This document shows positions 5,402 to 12,132 of a DNA stretch of 12,546 nucleotides, piece by piece. The translations under genes and the position numbers were made by a program. Below the pieces are notes generated by a model that was not told the origin of the DNA, searched no databases, and saw nothing but the letters and a program-made list of their open reading frames with translations. The DNA lies in assembly GCA_964366065.1 (NCBI GenBank), contig CAYISF010000015.1:1-12546 (forward strand). The letters are read 5' to 3'. Numbering within the stretch: position 1 is the first letter of the stretch; each line of letters starts with the position of its first letter. Origin of the DNA: JBAZYZ01 sp964366065 (lineage in GTDB: Bacteria > Patescibacteriota > Minisyncoccia > Phycocordibacterales > VMEP01).

Positions 5402-6583
5402 TTAGGGCAAAAGTTGCCGCGAGGAAAGAGCCAAAGCATTCCTCGCCTTATTCACCAGCCGCTCCAGATTTTTCATAAAACCGCCGCGCTCTTCCAGGCC
5501 CTGCCCTAGGCCCGAGAGGAGAGAGAGGCCATAGGCGACGAACCACGACGAATCCCGTATTTTTCCTTTCGTCTGGTCGGCTATCTCCCGCCCAAAAACC
5601 TTAACGGGCAGTTTGAGAGACGCCTTAGCCAAGTCCTCAATAGTGGAAAGGCCGGAACCTCCGCCGGTTAAAATAATTCCCGCCGGCAACAGGCCGTTTC
5701 GGCCGATTTTCTTTAAGTGTGATTCTATTAACTCAAAAATATCCACCAGCCGCGCTTCAATAATTTCATCCAATTTTTTTCGCGGGTAGTTTTCAATATT
5801 GCCGGAGAGCTTCAGCCGTTCCGCTTCCTCGGGAGCTATTTTTAGCCCTAAAGCCATGTCATTGGTGATGTCGGCAGAACCGATAGGAAACACGTCAAGC
5901 GAGATGGGGGTATCGTTCTCATATACAACGATGGAAACCGTTTCGGACCCTATGTTGACCAGGATACACCCGACATTCCTCTGCTTTTTACTTAGTGAAA
6001 TCAGCCCGGCCGCTATCGGTGAAGCAATAACATCCGCCACTTCGACCCCGGCGCTTTCCACCGCCTCAATCAGGTCTTCATAGTGCTGTTCAAGGCAAAT
6101 GATAAAAAGGGTTTTGACCTCAAGTTTGAGCCCTCTTAGCCCCGTGGGGCGGCCCATAACTTCTTCTCCGTCAATTTTGAAGCGGACGGGAACGGAATGG
6201 AGAATTTTTTTATTCTTAGGGTCGCCCAAATTTTTCTCGCTTTCTTCAAGGGCTTTTTTCACGTCAAGTTCGGTTACTTCGCCGTCGGCACGGGAGACGA
6301 TAGCGGTTCCATGCGCAATCAATGATTCCAAACTAATGCCGCCCATGGAGATATAAGCGCGTTTTATCTTCACTCTGGATGAACGTTCCGCTTCGCTTAT
6401 TGCTTTTTTAATGCTTTTAACCGCTTCGTCAAAATTTACTATATAGCCGCGGCGAAGGCCCTCGCTCTCGGCAAGCCCCGTTCCGACTATGGCCGAACGG
6501 GACTCTTCCTTGATATATTCGCTTACCACGACCTTGGTGGAGTATGTTCCGACATCTATTCCAACGGTTATTTTTCGGGTCAT
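5402..6583 (-). CDS. ftsA: Cell division protein FtsA
   Basis: A 393-residue actin-like ATPase that tethers FtsZ filaments to the membrane. Seen: phosphate-1 motif GIDVGTYSTKVVV (8-20), the FtsA-specific 1C region (~85-165, after YISMGGISLES), a phosphate-2 region CILVNIGSETVSIVV (206-220), the adenosine motif GIILTGGGSGL (302-312), and a C-terminal amphipathic segment GFMKNLERLVNKARNAL (368-384) suited to membrane binding. The phosphate-2 motif normally reads DIGGGT; here it is NIGSET, lacking the Asp. The length is normal. It precedes ftsZ in the transcription direction, the classical order. There is no obvious Shine-Dalgarno before the ATG. Confidence 0.96.
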   Translation of the reverse strand: MTRKITVGIDVGTYSTKVVVSEYIKEESRSAIVGTGLAESEGLRRGYIVNFDEAVKSIKKAISEAERSSRVKIKRAYISMGGISLESLIAHGTAIVSRADGEVTELDVKKALEESEKNLGDPKNKKILHSVPVRFKIDGEEVMGRPTGLRGLKLEVKTLFIICLEQHYEDLIEAVESAGVEVADVIASPIAAGLISLSKKQRNVGCILVNIGSETVSIVVYENDTPISLDVFPIGSADITNDMALGLKIAPEEAERLKLSGNIENYPRKKLDEIIEARLVDIFELIESHLKKIGRNGLLPAGIILTGGGSGLSTIEDLAKASLKLPVKVFGREIADQTKGKIRDSSWFVAYGLSLLSGLGQGLEERGGFMKNLERLVNKARNALALSSRQLLP

Positions 6584-6735
6584 GGCTGATTTTTAACAAG
6601 AGAAGCGGCTGTAAAAATCGCCACCCAGCTCTTTCTTTGTTTATCTTTACTATGATTTGTTAATTTTGAATAAAAACATTATTTTTCACAACCAACCCTT
6701 GATTACCATTGAAAGGGCTGGGTAATGTTTTGCAG

Positions 6736-6777
6736 CCGCAGTTTTGTTTTCAAAGGTTGTTGAAAACAAAACTGCGG
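6736..6777. repeat. Perfect 18-bp palindrome between ybeY and ftsA
   Basis: CCGCAGTTTTGTTTTCAA (6736-6753) is exactly complementary to 6760-6777 around the loop AGGTTG. It begins 10 bases past the ybeY stop on the minus strand. No T-run follows in either direction, so it is not a standard terminator; it could protect the mRNA end or be an operator or element. A weaker ATTACC/GGTAAT pair (6703-6725) lies beside it. The rest of 6584-6735 is AT-rich and probably holds the ftsA promoter, which I could not place. Confidence 0.75.
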
Positions 6778-6786
6778 GCAAAGCCA

Positions 6787-7179
6787 TTAAATCCCAAACC
6801 TTCTTCGCACAGCGGCTTCCTTTTTCTCCATTGTACTACCGTGGCGGAATCCTTTCAAATGAAACAGGCCGTGGATAAAAAGAAACGACAAAAAGGCCTT
6901 GTAGTCCCGGCCAAACTTTGGCGCGTCTTTTCTCGCCTCTTTCGGGCAGATGATAATCTCACCCTCTTTTTTCCCGAGAGGAAATGAAAGAATATTCGCC
7001 GGTTTGTTTTTCCCGCGGTAGAGCTTATTTAACCTCTTTGACTCGGCGGTTCCGACAAAAGCGACCGAGAGCTCGTAACGCGAACCCAACACCTCTTTTT
7101 TTAACGCCGAAAAAGGCAAGCGCGGAAGCTTGCCTTTAAAGATTCTTCGTATGGAAATATTACCCGCGCGCGCCTTCAT
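6787..7179 (-). CDS. ybeY: Endoribonuclease YbeY (rRNA maturation factor)
   Basis: A 130-residue metal-dependent endoribonuclease that acts in 16S rRNA 3'-end maturation and ribosome quality control. Seen: the ANILSFPLG segment (61-69), which matches the usual TDVLSFP, and the zinc-binding signature HGLFHLKGFRHG with His103, His107 and His113. The N-terminal part is shorter than in E. coli (~155 residues) but the core is complete. The ATG at 7179 has AAAGG a few bases upstream. It follows rpsU by 32 bases on the same strand, so the two are probably one operon joining a 30S protein and a 30S maturation enzyme. Confidence 0.92.
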   Translation of the reverse strand: MKARAGNISIRRIFKGKLPRLPFSALKKEVLGSRYELSVAFVGTAESKRLNKLYRGKNKPANILSFPLGKKEGEIIICPKEARKDAPKFGRDYKAFLSFLFIHGLFHLKGFRHGSTMEKKEAAVRRRFGI

Positions 7180-7194
7180 TTGCCTTTTACCCTT

Positions 7195-7214
7195 TAGTGA
7201 GTTTCGCTTTACTA
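7195..7214. repeat. Small palindromic repeat between rpsU and ybeY
   Basis: TAGTGAGTTTCGCTTTACTA is an imperfect hairpin with a TTTCG loop. It differs from the core at 702-721 by only a few bases, so the two look like copies of one dispersed repeat. Confidence 0.45.
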
Positions 7215-7469
7215 TCGGTGTCTCCTTCTTGGAGCTGGGCGGTCGGAAATTTTACCAAGTTTCTTCAGGCGCTCAATTTCTACGCGCTTTTTCAAATTGC
7301 GGAGAGCGGAGTTCTTTCGCGAAAGTTTGGAATCCGGCCGCTCATTATAGCGGACACTCCTAGCGCGGTTCAAGACGCCTGATTCCTGTATGCGCTTCTG
7401 GAATCGGCGGATTAAATTAACGCCCGATTCATTTTGGTTTTTGGCTACTTCAACGATAGTTTTTGACAT
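7212..7469 (-). CDS. rpsU: 30S ribosomal protein bS21
   Basis: An 85-residue, strongly basic ribosomal protein of the small-subunit platform, near the 16S 3' end used for mRNA selection. Seen: the N-terminal VEVAKNQNESGVNLIRRFQK segment, which matches the family (helix with alternating basic residues), a following KRIQESGVLNRARSVRYNER segment, and a basic tail ending PAPRRRHR. It is slightly longer than the E. coli protein (71 residues). The ATG at 7469 has AAGGTG upstream at good spacing, a real Shine-Dalgarno. A TATGAT box just before it could be a -10 element giving a very short leader, but no good -35 is seen. It is first in an operon with ybeY. Confidence 0.95.
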   Translation of the reverse strand: MSKTIVEVAKNQNESGVNLIRRFQKRIQESGVLNRARSVRYNERPDSKLSRKNSALRNLKKRVEIERLKKLGKISDRPAPRRRHR

Positions 7470-7555
7470 AACAGAAACACCTTATCATAGGAGTCCCACA
7501 AAAAGCAAGTTTACAGTTTTTATTTTTTAGAAAAAAGGCACTATATTGTTTCTAG

Positions 7556-7583
7556 CTAAAAACTAAAAACTCAAAACTAAAAA
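7556..7583. repeat. Four-copy heptamer tandem repeat abutting the hisS stop
   Basis: CTAAAAA, CTAAAAA, CTCAAAA, CTAAAAA lie head to tail and touch the hisS stop codon at 7584-7586. On the minus strand this reads as T-rich TTTTTAG units. It may aid termination after hisS, although no GC-rich stem precedes it. Confidence 0.6.
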
Positions 7584-8975
7584 CTACTTTATCTTTTTTA
7601 TATATTCCGCGAGGTCGGCAATTTTAACGCTTTCTTGCGAACGTGTTTCCATATTGCGGACAATGACTGTGCCTTCCAGAGCTTCCTTTTGGCCAAAGAT
7701 GGCGACATAGGGGATTTGCAGTTTCTCCGCCGTGCCGAGCTGGGCGCTGATTCCGTCCCTGGAGAGCGCCTGCATGGTCGGCACGTGAGCTTTCCTTAAA
7801 ATCTCAATAATGGTCAAGCTTTTTAATTTCGCCTCAAAGCCGAGCTGTATGAAATACACCTTCGGTTTCCTTAAGATGCGCGGGGAGAGTTTCTTGTGGC
7901 GCGGCGACATAATAATGCGGTCAATCCCGATGGAGCTGCCGACTGACGGCACATCTTTCTTGCTGCCGAGGGCTCTCGCCAGATAGTCGTAGCGTCCGCC
8001 TGCGGCTATAGCCAAAGGAGGTTCTTCTCTAAGAACATGTTTTTTTTCTGCCGGCTCGGCTCCGCTTACTCCCTCCTTTTCATCCGATTTTTCATCCGGC
8101 GCTTCCGTAATTTCAAAAACCGTTCTGGTGTAATAACTTAAGCCCCGAACCAGATTTTTATTGATGCGATACGGCATACCCATTTCTTCAAGATATTCCA
8201 GCACTTCCTTGAAGTGTGTTTTGCAGCCGTGACAAAGATAGGATATTGAATCGGGGGCGTTTTCTTTTATCTCCGCGCACTTGGGATTCTTGCAATCCAG
8301 GAGGCGCATCGGGTTTATCCGCAGGCGGTCTTTGCAGTTCGCGCATATGTCGTTTAAATGCTTTCTGTAGTAGCCGGTAAGTTCCCGCAAAAATGACGGG
8401 CGGCATTCTTTGTCTCCTATGGAATTTATATCTATGGTCAGATTTTCAAAGCCGGCATCGTTTAGAATAGTTACCGTGGTGCGGATGATAATCGCGTCAG
8501 CGATGCTTTTCTCCGTACCCATGACTTCCAGGCCGAACTGGTAGAACTGGCGAAAGCGCCCTCTTTGCGGTTTTTCATGCCTGAAATACGGCCCGTAATA
8601 ATAGAGCATGACCGGCTGGGGCCACGATTGCATACCCTGCTCGACGTAGGCGCGCATTATTCCGGCGGTTCCTTCAGGACGCATGGCCAAATGGTCTCCG
8701 CCCTTTGTTTTAAGCATGTACATTTCTTTATCAATGATATCCGTGCCTATTCCCACGCTCGCGGTGAAGACATCTGTTTTTTCCAGAATAGGAGTTTCAA
8801 TCGGCTTGAAGCCGTAATAGATGGCGACCTCCTGTGCTTTTTCAAAAAGCCCCTGATAGGAGTAATACTCGCCATTCACAATGTCGCGCATTCCCCTTGG
8901 AGAGGAAAATGTTACTTTATTTCCTTTTTTTGGATTGGTTGGCGTCACGTTCTCTTCAGGCGGCGGATTATTCAT
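7584..8975 (-). CDS. hisS: Histidine--tRNA ligase
   Basis: A 463-residue class II aminoacyl-tRNA synthetase that charges tRNA-His with histidine using ATP. Seen: motif 1 region after RGMRDI (28-32), AMRPEGTAGIMRAY (97-110), motif 2 GPYFRHEKPQRGRFRQFYQF (128-147), the histidine-specific LVRGLSYYTRTVFEI (275-289), motif 3 around SSIGIDRI (347-354) and a C-terminal anticodon-binding domain (~373-463). Two unusual parts occur: a Cys-rich insertion (Cys211, 214, 228, 233, 248, 251), probably a zinc site, and a ~30-residue acidic insert (291-319) just before AAGGRYDYL. A hydrophilic N-terminal extension of ~23 residues is present. It starts 2 bases after the lepB stop, so the two are one operon. 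Confidence 0.97.
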   Translation of the reverse strand: MNNPPPEENVTPTNPKKGNKVTFSSPRGMRDIVNGEYYSYQGLFEKAQEVAIYYGFKPIETPILEKTDVFTASVGIGTDIIDKEMYMLKTKGGDHLAMRPEGTAGIMRAYVEQGMQSWPQPVMLYYYGPYFRHEKPQRGRFRQFYQFGLEVMGTEKSIADAIIIRTTVTILNDAGFENLTIDINSIGDKECRPSFLRELTGYYRKHLNDICANCKDRLRINPMRLLDCKNPKCAEIKENAPDSISYLCHGCKTHFKEVLEYLEEMGMPYRINKNLVRGLSYYTRTVFEITEAPDEKSDEKEGVSGAEPAEKKHVLREEPPLAIAAGGRYDYLARALGSKKDVPSVGSSIGIDRIIMSPRHKKLSPRILRKPKVYFIQLGFEAKLKSLTIIEILRKAHVPTMQALSRDGISAQLGTAEKLQIPYVAIFGQKEALEGTVIVRNMETRSQESVKIADLAEYIKKIK

Positions 8976-8977
8976 AA

Positions 8978-9574
8978 TTATATTTGATTATATCCGGGAA
9001 AGAAGGAAATTTGGCTGACCGGAAAAAGGCGGACAAGCGCGCGGCCGACTATATGGCCTCTCGATATTGGTCCAACGACCCGCGAATCAAGCGAGACCGG
9101 CCTATTGTCACCCATGACGAAGTATTCATCCGGCTTCATGGTAATTTCAAAATCTCCTCTGTCTTTATTTTTGACGTATGGTTCGGAGAGCGTAATGCCG
9201 TTTGGATTGGAGGCATTCCCGACGGCAACAATCCCATTTTTAATCGTAACGGTATCTCCCGGAAGTCCGACGATGCGCTTGATGAGATACTCCGCTTCTT
9301 GCCGCGGCTTTTTCAAAATAATGACATCGCCGCGCTTAGGCGCCTCAAAGCGATAGGTGAGTTCGTCAACTATGAGATATTGGCCGGATTCAAAAGTGGG
9401 GGACATGGAAGCGCCGGAGACAATAAACGGTTGAGCGATAAAAAGCCGGAAAGGGATGACGATAGCAAGGGCGATAAGCGTGAAGCGGACGAATTCTTTC
9501 CAGGCCGGTTCGCGAGGTTCACCGAGTAGAACGAGAGGAGAATTATTTTTCTTCCCGCTTGAATTTTCGTCCAT
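8978..9574 (-). CDS. lepB: Signal peptidase I
   Basis: A 198-residue membrane serine protease that removes signal peptides from exported proteins on the outer face of the membrane. Seen: one N-terminal membrane helix (~31-46, FTLIALAIVIPFRLFI), the catalytic Ser56 in SGASMSPTF, the catalytic Lys99 in YLIKRIVGLPGD, and the conserved box FVMGDNRPVSLDSRVVG near the C-terminus. The Ser-Lys dyad is complete. The length is typical of Gram-positive-like or small LepB proteins with a single anchor. A charged cytoplasmic N-terminus precedes the helix. It is first in a lepB-hisS operon; a hairpin (9588-9612) lies 13 bases upstream of the ATG. Confidence 0.96.
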   Translation of the reverse strand: MDENSSGKKNNSPLVLLGEPREPAWKEFVRFTLIALAIVIPFRLFIAQPFIVSGASMSPTFESGQYLIVDELTYRFEAPKRGDVIILKKPRQEAEYLIKRIVGLPGDTVTIKNGIVAVGNASNPNGITLSEPYVKNKDRGDFEITMKPDEYFVMGDNRPVSLDSRVVGPISRGHIVGRALVRLFPVSQISFFPGYNQI

Positions 9575-9587
9575 CCCGTTAGAGATA

Positions 9588-9612
9588 GGAAGCGTTCATA
9601 GAGGACGCTTCC
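9588..9612. repeat. Hairpin in the lepB leader
   Basis: GGAAGCGT and ACGCTTCC form a perfect 8-bp stem with a 9-base loop, just upstream of the lepB ATG (minus strand). It could influence translation initiation. The rest of 9613-9736 is AT-rich with no gene; a short palindrome CAAACTGTTTG lies at about 9679-9689. Confidence 0.55.
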
Positions 9613-9736
9613 GTAGTTATTTTAATAAACATTGTATTTTCAAACTTAATTATTTTTTTTAATCTCGTTCCGTAAAACAAACTGTTTGATCTCTAGCGGG
9701 ACCATAGGTGCGAACATAATACTATGCGTTATTCCC

Positions 9737-9766
9737 TTGACGCAATATAAAGATGCGTGTTGTATA
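9737..9766 (+). promoter_or_regulatory. Likely promoter of the 9820 small gene
   Basis: TTGACG (9737-9742) and TGTATA (9761-9766) are spaced by 18 bases. This predicts a start near 9773 and a ~45-base leader to the ATG at 9820. Confidence 0.45.
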
Positions 9767-9819
9767 GGTATATGTTATGCTAAAAGTGGATTTATTAGAA
9801 TAATGATTAAAATTAATTC

Positions 9820-9987
9820 ATGCAGGAACATATTTCGCCTGGTAGCGAAGGCCCTAAAAAACCGATTTACACCGGAGAGGGGATGGTTGAAGACCCGATA
9901 ACTGGAGAAATTATTACTAAGGAAGAATTAGCGGCTCGGACAAAGGTAAGGTTGGGAAACCCGGAGAGCTGGAGGGAACAGCCGTAA
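9820..9987 (+). CDS. Small acidic hypothetical protein (55 residues)
   Basis: A short frame running from ATG at 9820 to TAA at 9985-9987. The product is hydrophilic, with no membrane segment, and includes GEGMVEDPITGEIITKEELA followed by a basic ARTKVRLGNPESW stretch. I do not recognise the family. Support: a consensus-like promoter at 9737-9766, an independent strong terminator 14 bases after the stop, ordinary codon use, and a well-formed DPITGEIITKEEL pattern like that of folded small proteins. No Shine-Dalgarno is visible. An overlapping frame at 9686-9901 is Cys-rich, has no comparable support and is rejected. The gene seems to be its own transcription unit, ahead of pth. Confidence 0.65.
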   Translation: MQEHISPGSEGPKKPIYTGEGMVEDPITGEIITKEELAARTKVRLGNPESWREQP

Positions 9988-10001
9988 CTCCGGGTTAACC
10001 G

Positions 10002-10035
10002 AACAAAAAACCGAGCGTCTGCTCGGTTTTTTGTT
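10002..10035 (+). terminator. Rho-independent terminator
   Basis: AACAAAAAACCGAGC and GCTCGGTTTTTTGTT form a perfect 15-bp stem with the loop GTCT, ending in T6. It stops the 9820 small gene and separates it from pth, whose start is 26 bases later, so pth must have its own promoter within or overlapping this region, or rely on read-through. Confidence 0.9.
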
Positions 10036-10060
10036 TACCGTTTGTTATTATAGGGCACAT

Positions 10061-10666
10061 ATGCAATGGATAATCGTCGGTCTCGGCAATCCGGGAGAAG
10101 AATATAAACAAGCGCGGCACAATACCGGGCGGATTGTTATTGAGGCGTTTCGCAAAAAGAACGGCTTTTCGGATTGGGAAAAAGATAAGAAATTAAATGC
10201 GCTTGTTTCGGGTGGAACCCCTCGACACGCTCAGGGCAAGAAAGAAAAAGTGATGTTGGTAGAGCCGGAGACGTTTATGAATAATTCGGGCAAATCAATC
10301 GCGCCTTTGGTAAAAAATAAAAAGGCCGCGGAGCGGCTAGTGGTAATTCACGATGATTTGGACTTGCCGCTTGGCGGAATGAAAATTTCTTTCAATAGGG
10401 GAAGCGGGGGGCATAAAGGTATTGAATCAATCAAGCGCGCCATCAAGACCGAGGCGTTTGTCCGTCTGCGTGTCGGCATCTCATCAGCCACACCATCAGG
10501 GAAATTAAAAAAGACAAAAGGAGATAAGGCCGTCAATAATTTTATTCTTGGTGAATTCAAACCGAAAGAAATGGAACTGATGAAAAAAGTTGCCAAGCGC
10601 GCGAGCGATGCCCTAACTGCCATCGTTACCCTCGGCCGCGAACGCGCCATGGGGAAGTATAACTAG
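10061..10666 (+). CDS. pth: Peptidyl-tRNA hydrolase
   Basis: A 201-residue enzyme that releases peptides from prematurely dropped peptidyl-tRNA so the tRNA can be reused. Seen: VGLGNPGEEY with Asn10, the catalytic His20 in ARHNTG, Asn74 in ETFMNNSG, and Asp98 in VIHDDLDLPLG. The GGHNG motif of E. coli reads GGHKG here (Lys119). The ATG at 10061 is used: it begins directly at the MQWIIVGLGNPG core, and the TTG at 10031 lies in the terminator. Residues ~51-59 (GGTPRHAQG) look like an in-frame insertion encoded by a palindromic repeat. The C-terminal helix region is complete. The gene converges with rpsA, only 19 bases away. Confidence 0.96.
   Translation: MQWIIVGLGNPGEEYKQARHNTGRIVIEAFRKKNGFSDWEKDKKLNALVSGGTPRHAQGKKEKVMLVEPETFMNNSGKSIAPLVKNKKAAERLVVIHDDLDLPLGGMKISFNRGSGGHKGIESIKRAIKTEAFVRLRVGISSATPSGKLKKTKGDKAVNNFILGEFKPKEMELMKKVAKRASDALTAIVTLGRERAMGKYN
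10218..10236. repeat. REP-like repeat inserted inside pth
   Basis: CCCCTCGACACGCTCAGGG resembles the widespread CCTTCGACAAGCTCAGG type of short palindromic genomic repeat (known pattern; copies elsewhere in this genome cannot be seen). It codes in frame for roughly TPRHAQG in a loop between two core strands of Pth. Confidence 0.45.
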
Positions 10667-10685
10667 TCGGTATACGGTTTTTTAA

Positions 10686-11807
10686 TTACTTCTTTTCTAA
10701 ATAAGAAAGCGTCATGCGATGTTCCTTGGGTTCAAATAAAGTGATTTGAAAGTCATAGGTCTTGCCGAGTTCCAATTTTTCGCGGAGTTTTTCTTCCGTG
10801 CCGAATTCCGAAATGTGCGCCAGGCCAGCCACGCCTTCTTCAATAGAGACGAGCGCCCCGTGCTTATTGAACTTGATGACCACGCCTTTCACAATGTTAC
10901 CCTTCTGGTAACGCCCTTCCACGCCCTTCCACGGATTTTCTTTAAGCGCCTTTATGGAGAGGGAAATTTTTCCTTCCTTGATTTCAATTATTGTGGCTTT
11001 CACCTTTTGCCCGACCTTGAAAAGCGCTTTAGGGTCTTCCACCAATCCCCAGTCAATTTCCGAAATGTGGACCAGCCCCTCCAGCCCCTCCTCTATTTTC
11101 AGGAAGATTCCGAAATCAACGAGGCCGGTCACTTCTCCGTCCACCTCGTCTCCGATGGCGTATTTGGAAACGATTTCCTGCCGCTCTTTCTGGTCAAAAC
11201 CTTTTTCCGAGAAAATAAGCTTGCCCTCTTTCGGCAGAGCGGAAATTATTGAAAGCTGCAGTTTTGTGCCGACCAGTTTTTTCAGTTCGCGGAGAATTTT
11301 TTCCTTATCGCCGTCTTCTACTCGCGGATAATGTTCGGGCTTCAGCTGGGAGGCCGGTAAAAATCCCTGTATACCCTGCCATTCTATGATGAGCCCGCCC
11401 TTATTGGCTTCCTTGACCGGAATTTCCAGCATAGTTTTTTGGCGGATGGCGTCGTCGGCTTCGTTCCAGATAAGCGCCTGGCGGGCTTCCTTGAGAGAGA
11501 GTTCAATATAACCGTCATCGCCTTCAACAAGCACGACTTTCGCTTTGATGATGTCGCCCTGATTTATCTTTTTGATAATCTCGCGGGCGTTTAAGTATTC
11601 ACGGCCGAAAATAACACCCGTGCCGAACGGTTTTAAATCAATGAACACCGCGCTACGGGTAATGGAAATAACCGGCCCTTCCACCAGGTCTTCGTTTTTT
11701 AGCATGGGAACACTCTTGTCCAAAAGAAACCTCCCGGACGGCGTTGTTTTTTCGTCTATGCCGATAACTATTTCATCCTTGATTTCCGTGGCGTCAGTAT
11801 TTTGCAT
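10686..11807 (-). CDS. rpsA: 30S ribosomal protein S1
   Basis: A 373-residue RNA-binding protein that helps the 30S subunit engage mRNA. Four S1 (OB-fold) repeats are visible: about 40-110 (VEGPVISITRSAVFIDL), 123-195 (IPVKEANKGGLIIEWQGIQG), 212-284 (DEVDGEVTGLVDFGIFLKIE with GLVHISEIDW) and 297-368 (GNIVKGVVIKFNKHGALVSI with GLAHISEFG). The last two are the most canonical. This is shorter than the six-repeat E. coli form (557 residues) and closer to four-domain versions. The ATG at 11807 is chosen over an in-frame TTG at 11819. The long upstream region holds at least two promoter-like sites, hairpins and a terminator, suggesting a regulated leader. Confidence 0.93.
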   Translation of the reverse strand: MQNTDATEIKDEIVIGIDEKTTPSGRFLLDKSVPMLKNEDLVEGPVISITRSAVFIDLKPFGTGVIFGREYLNAREIIKKINQGDIIKAKVVLVEGDDGYIELSLKEARQALIWNEADDAIRQKTMLEIPVKEANKGGLIIEWQGIQGFLPASQLKPEHYPRVEDGDKEKILRELKKLVGTKLQLSIISALPKEGKLIFSEKGFDQKERQEIVSKYAIGDEVDGEVTGLVDFGIFLKIEEGLEGLVHISEIDWGLVEDPKALFKVGQKVKATIIEIKEGKISLSIKALKENPWKGVEGRYQKGNIVKGVVIKFNKHGALVSIEEGVAGLAHISEFGTEEKLREKLELGKTYDFQITLFEPKEHRMTLSYLEKK

Positions 11808-11854
11808 AATATTGGTCAATTAACCCCAGCTTTGTTTTTGCAATAATCGTTACA

Positions 11855-11903
11855 GTGAAGCGCTTCGCCCGTGAGGGGAGGCCTATTCGGCCACGCGCTT
11901 CAC
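11855..11903. promoter_or_regulatory. Large hairpin in the rpsA leader
   Basis: GTGAAGCGC (11855-11863) pairs perfectly with GCGCTTCAC (11895-11903). A small GGCC/GGCC stem lies inside, and a weaker outer pairing AGCTTTGTT/AACAAACT extends it. It lies ~48 bases before the rpsA ATG, inside the mRNA leader predicted from the promoter at 11928-11957. S1 autoregulation via leader structure is known in enterobacteria; its presence here is inference. Confidence 0.55.
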
Positions 11904-11927
11904 GAGAACAAACTGCTTTCGTAATTT

Positions 11928-11957
11928 AATTTATTTTCGTTATCTTTTTTATGGCAA
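11928..11957 (-). promoter_or_regulatory. Possible rpsA promoter
   Basis: On the minus strand, TTGCCA (11952-11957) and TAAATT (11928-11933) are 18 bases apart in an AT-rich stretch. Transcription would start near 11921 and yield a ~114-base leader containing the 11855-11903 hairpin. Confidence 0.4.
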
Positions 11958-11970
11958 AAACAAAACGGGG

Positions 11971-12004
11971 TTGTTTTCTCCTCACAGGAGTGAGTAGAAA
12001 ACAA
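11971..12004. repeat. 15-bp hairpin upstream of rpsA
   Basis: TTGTTTTCTCCTCAC (11971-11985) pairs with GTGAGTAGAAAACAA (11990-12004) with one mismatch and the 4-base loop AGGA. Its right arm overlaps the T-tract of the terminator at 12003-12022, so the two structures could compete. Confidence 0.6.
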
Positions 12005-12022
12005 AAAACCGCACGTATGCGG
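12003..12022 (-). terminator. Minus-strand terminator upstream of rpsA
   Basis: On the minus strand, CCGCA/TGCGG with loop TACG is followed by TTTTTTGTTTTC. It ends a transcript started at the promoter at 12105-12132, about 95 bases upstream. Confidence 0.65.
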
Positions 12023-12098
12023 CCATACTTCTTTGGTTTCATCCTCAAACTACTGTGTCCGTGGAAGGATGGGTTACCTCAAAAGTTCCGCTGATAAT
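12003..12098 (-). ncRNA. Putative ~95-base small RNA or attenuated rpsA leader
   Basis: This segment is bounded by a promoter and a terminator on the minus strand. It contains CATCCT/AGGATG (with flanking GGT/ACC) as an internal stem and two copies of a TTTGAGG motif. It does not match the tmRNA, 6S, SRP or RNase P features that I know. A 36-codon frame (ATGAAACC...) crosses the terminator and is unlikely to be real. It could be a stand-alone RNA or the attenuated start of the rpsA mRNA. Confidence 0.4.
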
Positions 12099-12104
12099 GG
12101 GATT

Positions 12105-12132
12105 ACTATAGCGTATGTGAAAAAAAATGCAA
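12105..12132 (-). promoter_or_regulatory. Minus-strand promoter upstream of the putative small RNA
   Basis: TTGCAT (12127-12132) and TATAGT (12105-12110) are separated by 16 bases that include a T-tract. The predicted start is near 12098. Confidence 0.5.

Noticed and set aside
7556..7583. Heptamer tandem repeat as a CRISPR-like array
   Set aside because: Units are only 7 bases and have no spacers. No CRISPR array or cas gene is in the window.
9686..9901. 71-residue plus-strand frame
   Set aside because: It spans the promoter-like region, is Cys/Ile-rich with no recognisable pattern, and overlaps the better-supported frame at 9820-9987.
11930..12046. Minus-strand 36-codon frame starting ATGAAACC inside the rpsA leader
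   Set aside because: It reads straight through the terminator and the large hairpin; composition is low-complexity Lys/Arg/Phe. Most likely non-coding.
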